Position numbers and translations under genes: made by a program | Shown here: in pieces, positions 63,838 to 64,000 of the stretch | Layout: each line of letters starts with the position of its first letter | Position numbering within the stretch: position 1 is the first letter of the stretch | From: Pseudidiomarina planktonica | Lineage (GTDB): Bacteria > Pseudomonadota > Gammaproteobacteria > Enterobacterales > Alteromonadaceae | Direction of reading: 5' to 3' | Length of the DNA: 64,000 bases | Assembly (NCBI RefSeq): GCF_900177775.1 | Contig: NZ_FXWH01000001.1 | Location: forward strand, 682,001 to 746,000 | The notes under the pieces: generated by a model | The model's input: only the letters and a program-made list of their open reading frames with translations | Databases searched by the model: none | What the model was told of the DNA's origin: nothing

Positions 63838-64000
63838 ATAGTTGTTGTTATACACGGAGTGAAAATGTACGCTGCTTTGCACAGCTTCGCAATGTTTCAA
63901 AAGGATAGGCTCAGTGGCGCGGCAGCAGTCAACACCAACTCCGCTAAAATCTGCATCAGCAAGGCTCTTACGCTCCGGTGTTGTGGTGAGCTTTATGACC
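63838..64000. other. Right edge of window without an assignable gene
   Basis: 163 bases after the DUF885 start. I see no ORF with family features, no RNA gene and no clear promoter; the next gene probably starts outside the window. Confidence 0.5.

Noticed and set aside
63838-64000. Start of murJ or another rpsT-linked gene at the right edge
   Set aside because: No coding pattern or family motif can be read in the last 163 bases.

Overview
The window is a chromosomal segment of a marine, polarly flagellated gammaproteobacterium. I infer the order Alteromonadales, most likely the family Idiomarinaceae. The basis is the flgAMN-cheV-cheR-flgB...L gene order, the H-ring gene flgT beside flgP, sigma-54 and sigma-28 flagellar promoters, a mid-range GC content and the gene families present. 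No marker gene in the window fixes the genus.

Layout. 1-6.1 kb: the 3' end of a TonB-dependent receptor, two TPR-sulfotransferases and a convergent TPR-2OG oxygenase. 6.2-11.8 kb: flgT, flgP, flgN, flgM, flgA, cheV and cheR. 11.8-12.1 kb: an array of REP palindromes. 12.1-23.3 kb: flgBCDE and flgFGHIJKL, each set headed by a sigma-54-type promoter, with more REPs between them. 23.3-25.7 kb: two nearly identical flagellin genes, each behind a sigma-28 promoter, with a small unknown gene between them. 25.8-53.7 kb: a large surface-sugar (probably flagellin glycan) region. 53.9-60.5 kb: a third flagellin, flaG, fliD, fliS, a fliT-like gene and a maf glycosyltransferase. 60.5-64 kb: pseG, rpsT and a DUF885 gene.

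The glycan region. All six genes for CMP-pseudaminic acid are present but scattered: pseI, pseH, pseC, pseF, pseB and, 7 kb further on, pseG. Between them lie four other units. (1) An acyl module of acyl carrier protein, acyl-activating enzyme and ketoreductase sits upstream of pseH. (2) A phosphonate module (PEP mutase fused to a nucleotidyltransferase, phosphonopyruvate decarboxylase, iron alcohol dehydrogenase) should make 2-hydroxyethylphosphonate. (3) Fused to its end by ATGA overlaps is an AT-rich block that I recognise as resembling the Campylobacter phosphoramidate enzymes Cj1418, Cj1417 and Cj1416 (glutamine kinase, gamma-glutamyl-CDP-amidate hydrolase, CTP:phosphoglutamine cytidylyltransferase), together with a TagF-like transferase, a formyltransferase and a small unknown protein. 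(4) A minus-strand operon makes a dTDP-3-acylamino-3,6-dideoxyhexose and carries a LicD-family transferase, a GT42/DUF115-like protein, an aldolase fusion, a second NeuA-like cytidylyltransferase, a HAD phosphatase and a GT2.

How they may work together. The nonulosonate pathway, the Maf transferase and the flagellins suggest O-glycosylated flagellin. The neighbouring modules suggest that the glycan is decorated with acyl groups and with unusual phosphorus groups (P-C and P-N). Sequences resembling sigma-28 promoters lie upstream of the acyl operon, the phosphonate/phosphoramidate operon and pseC, which would tie glycan synthesis to late flagellar gene expression. Enzyme families are read from motifs. 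The final glycan structure and the use of phosphoramidate here are inference.
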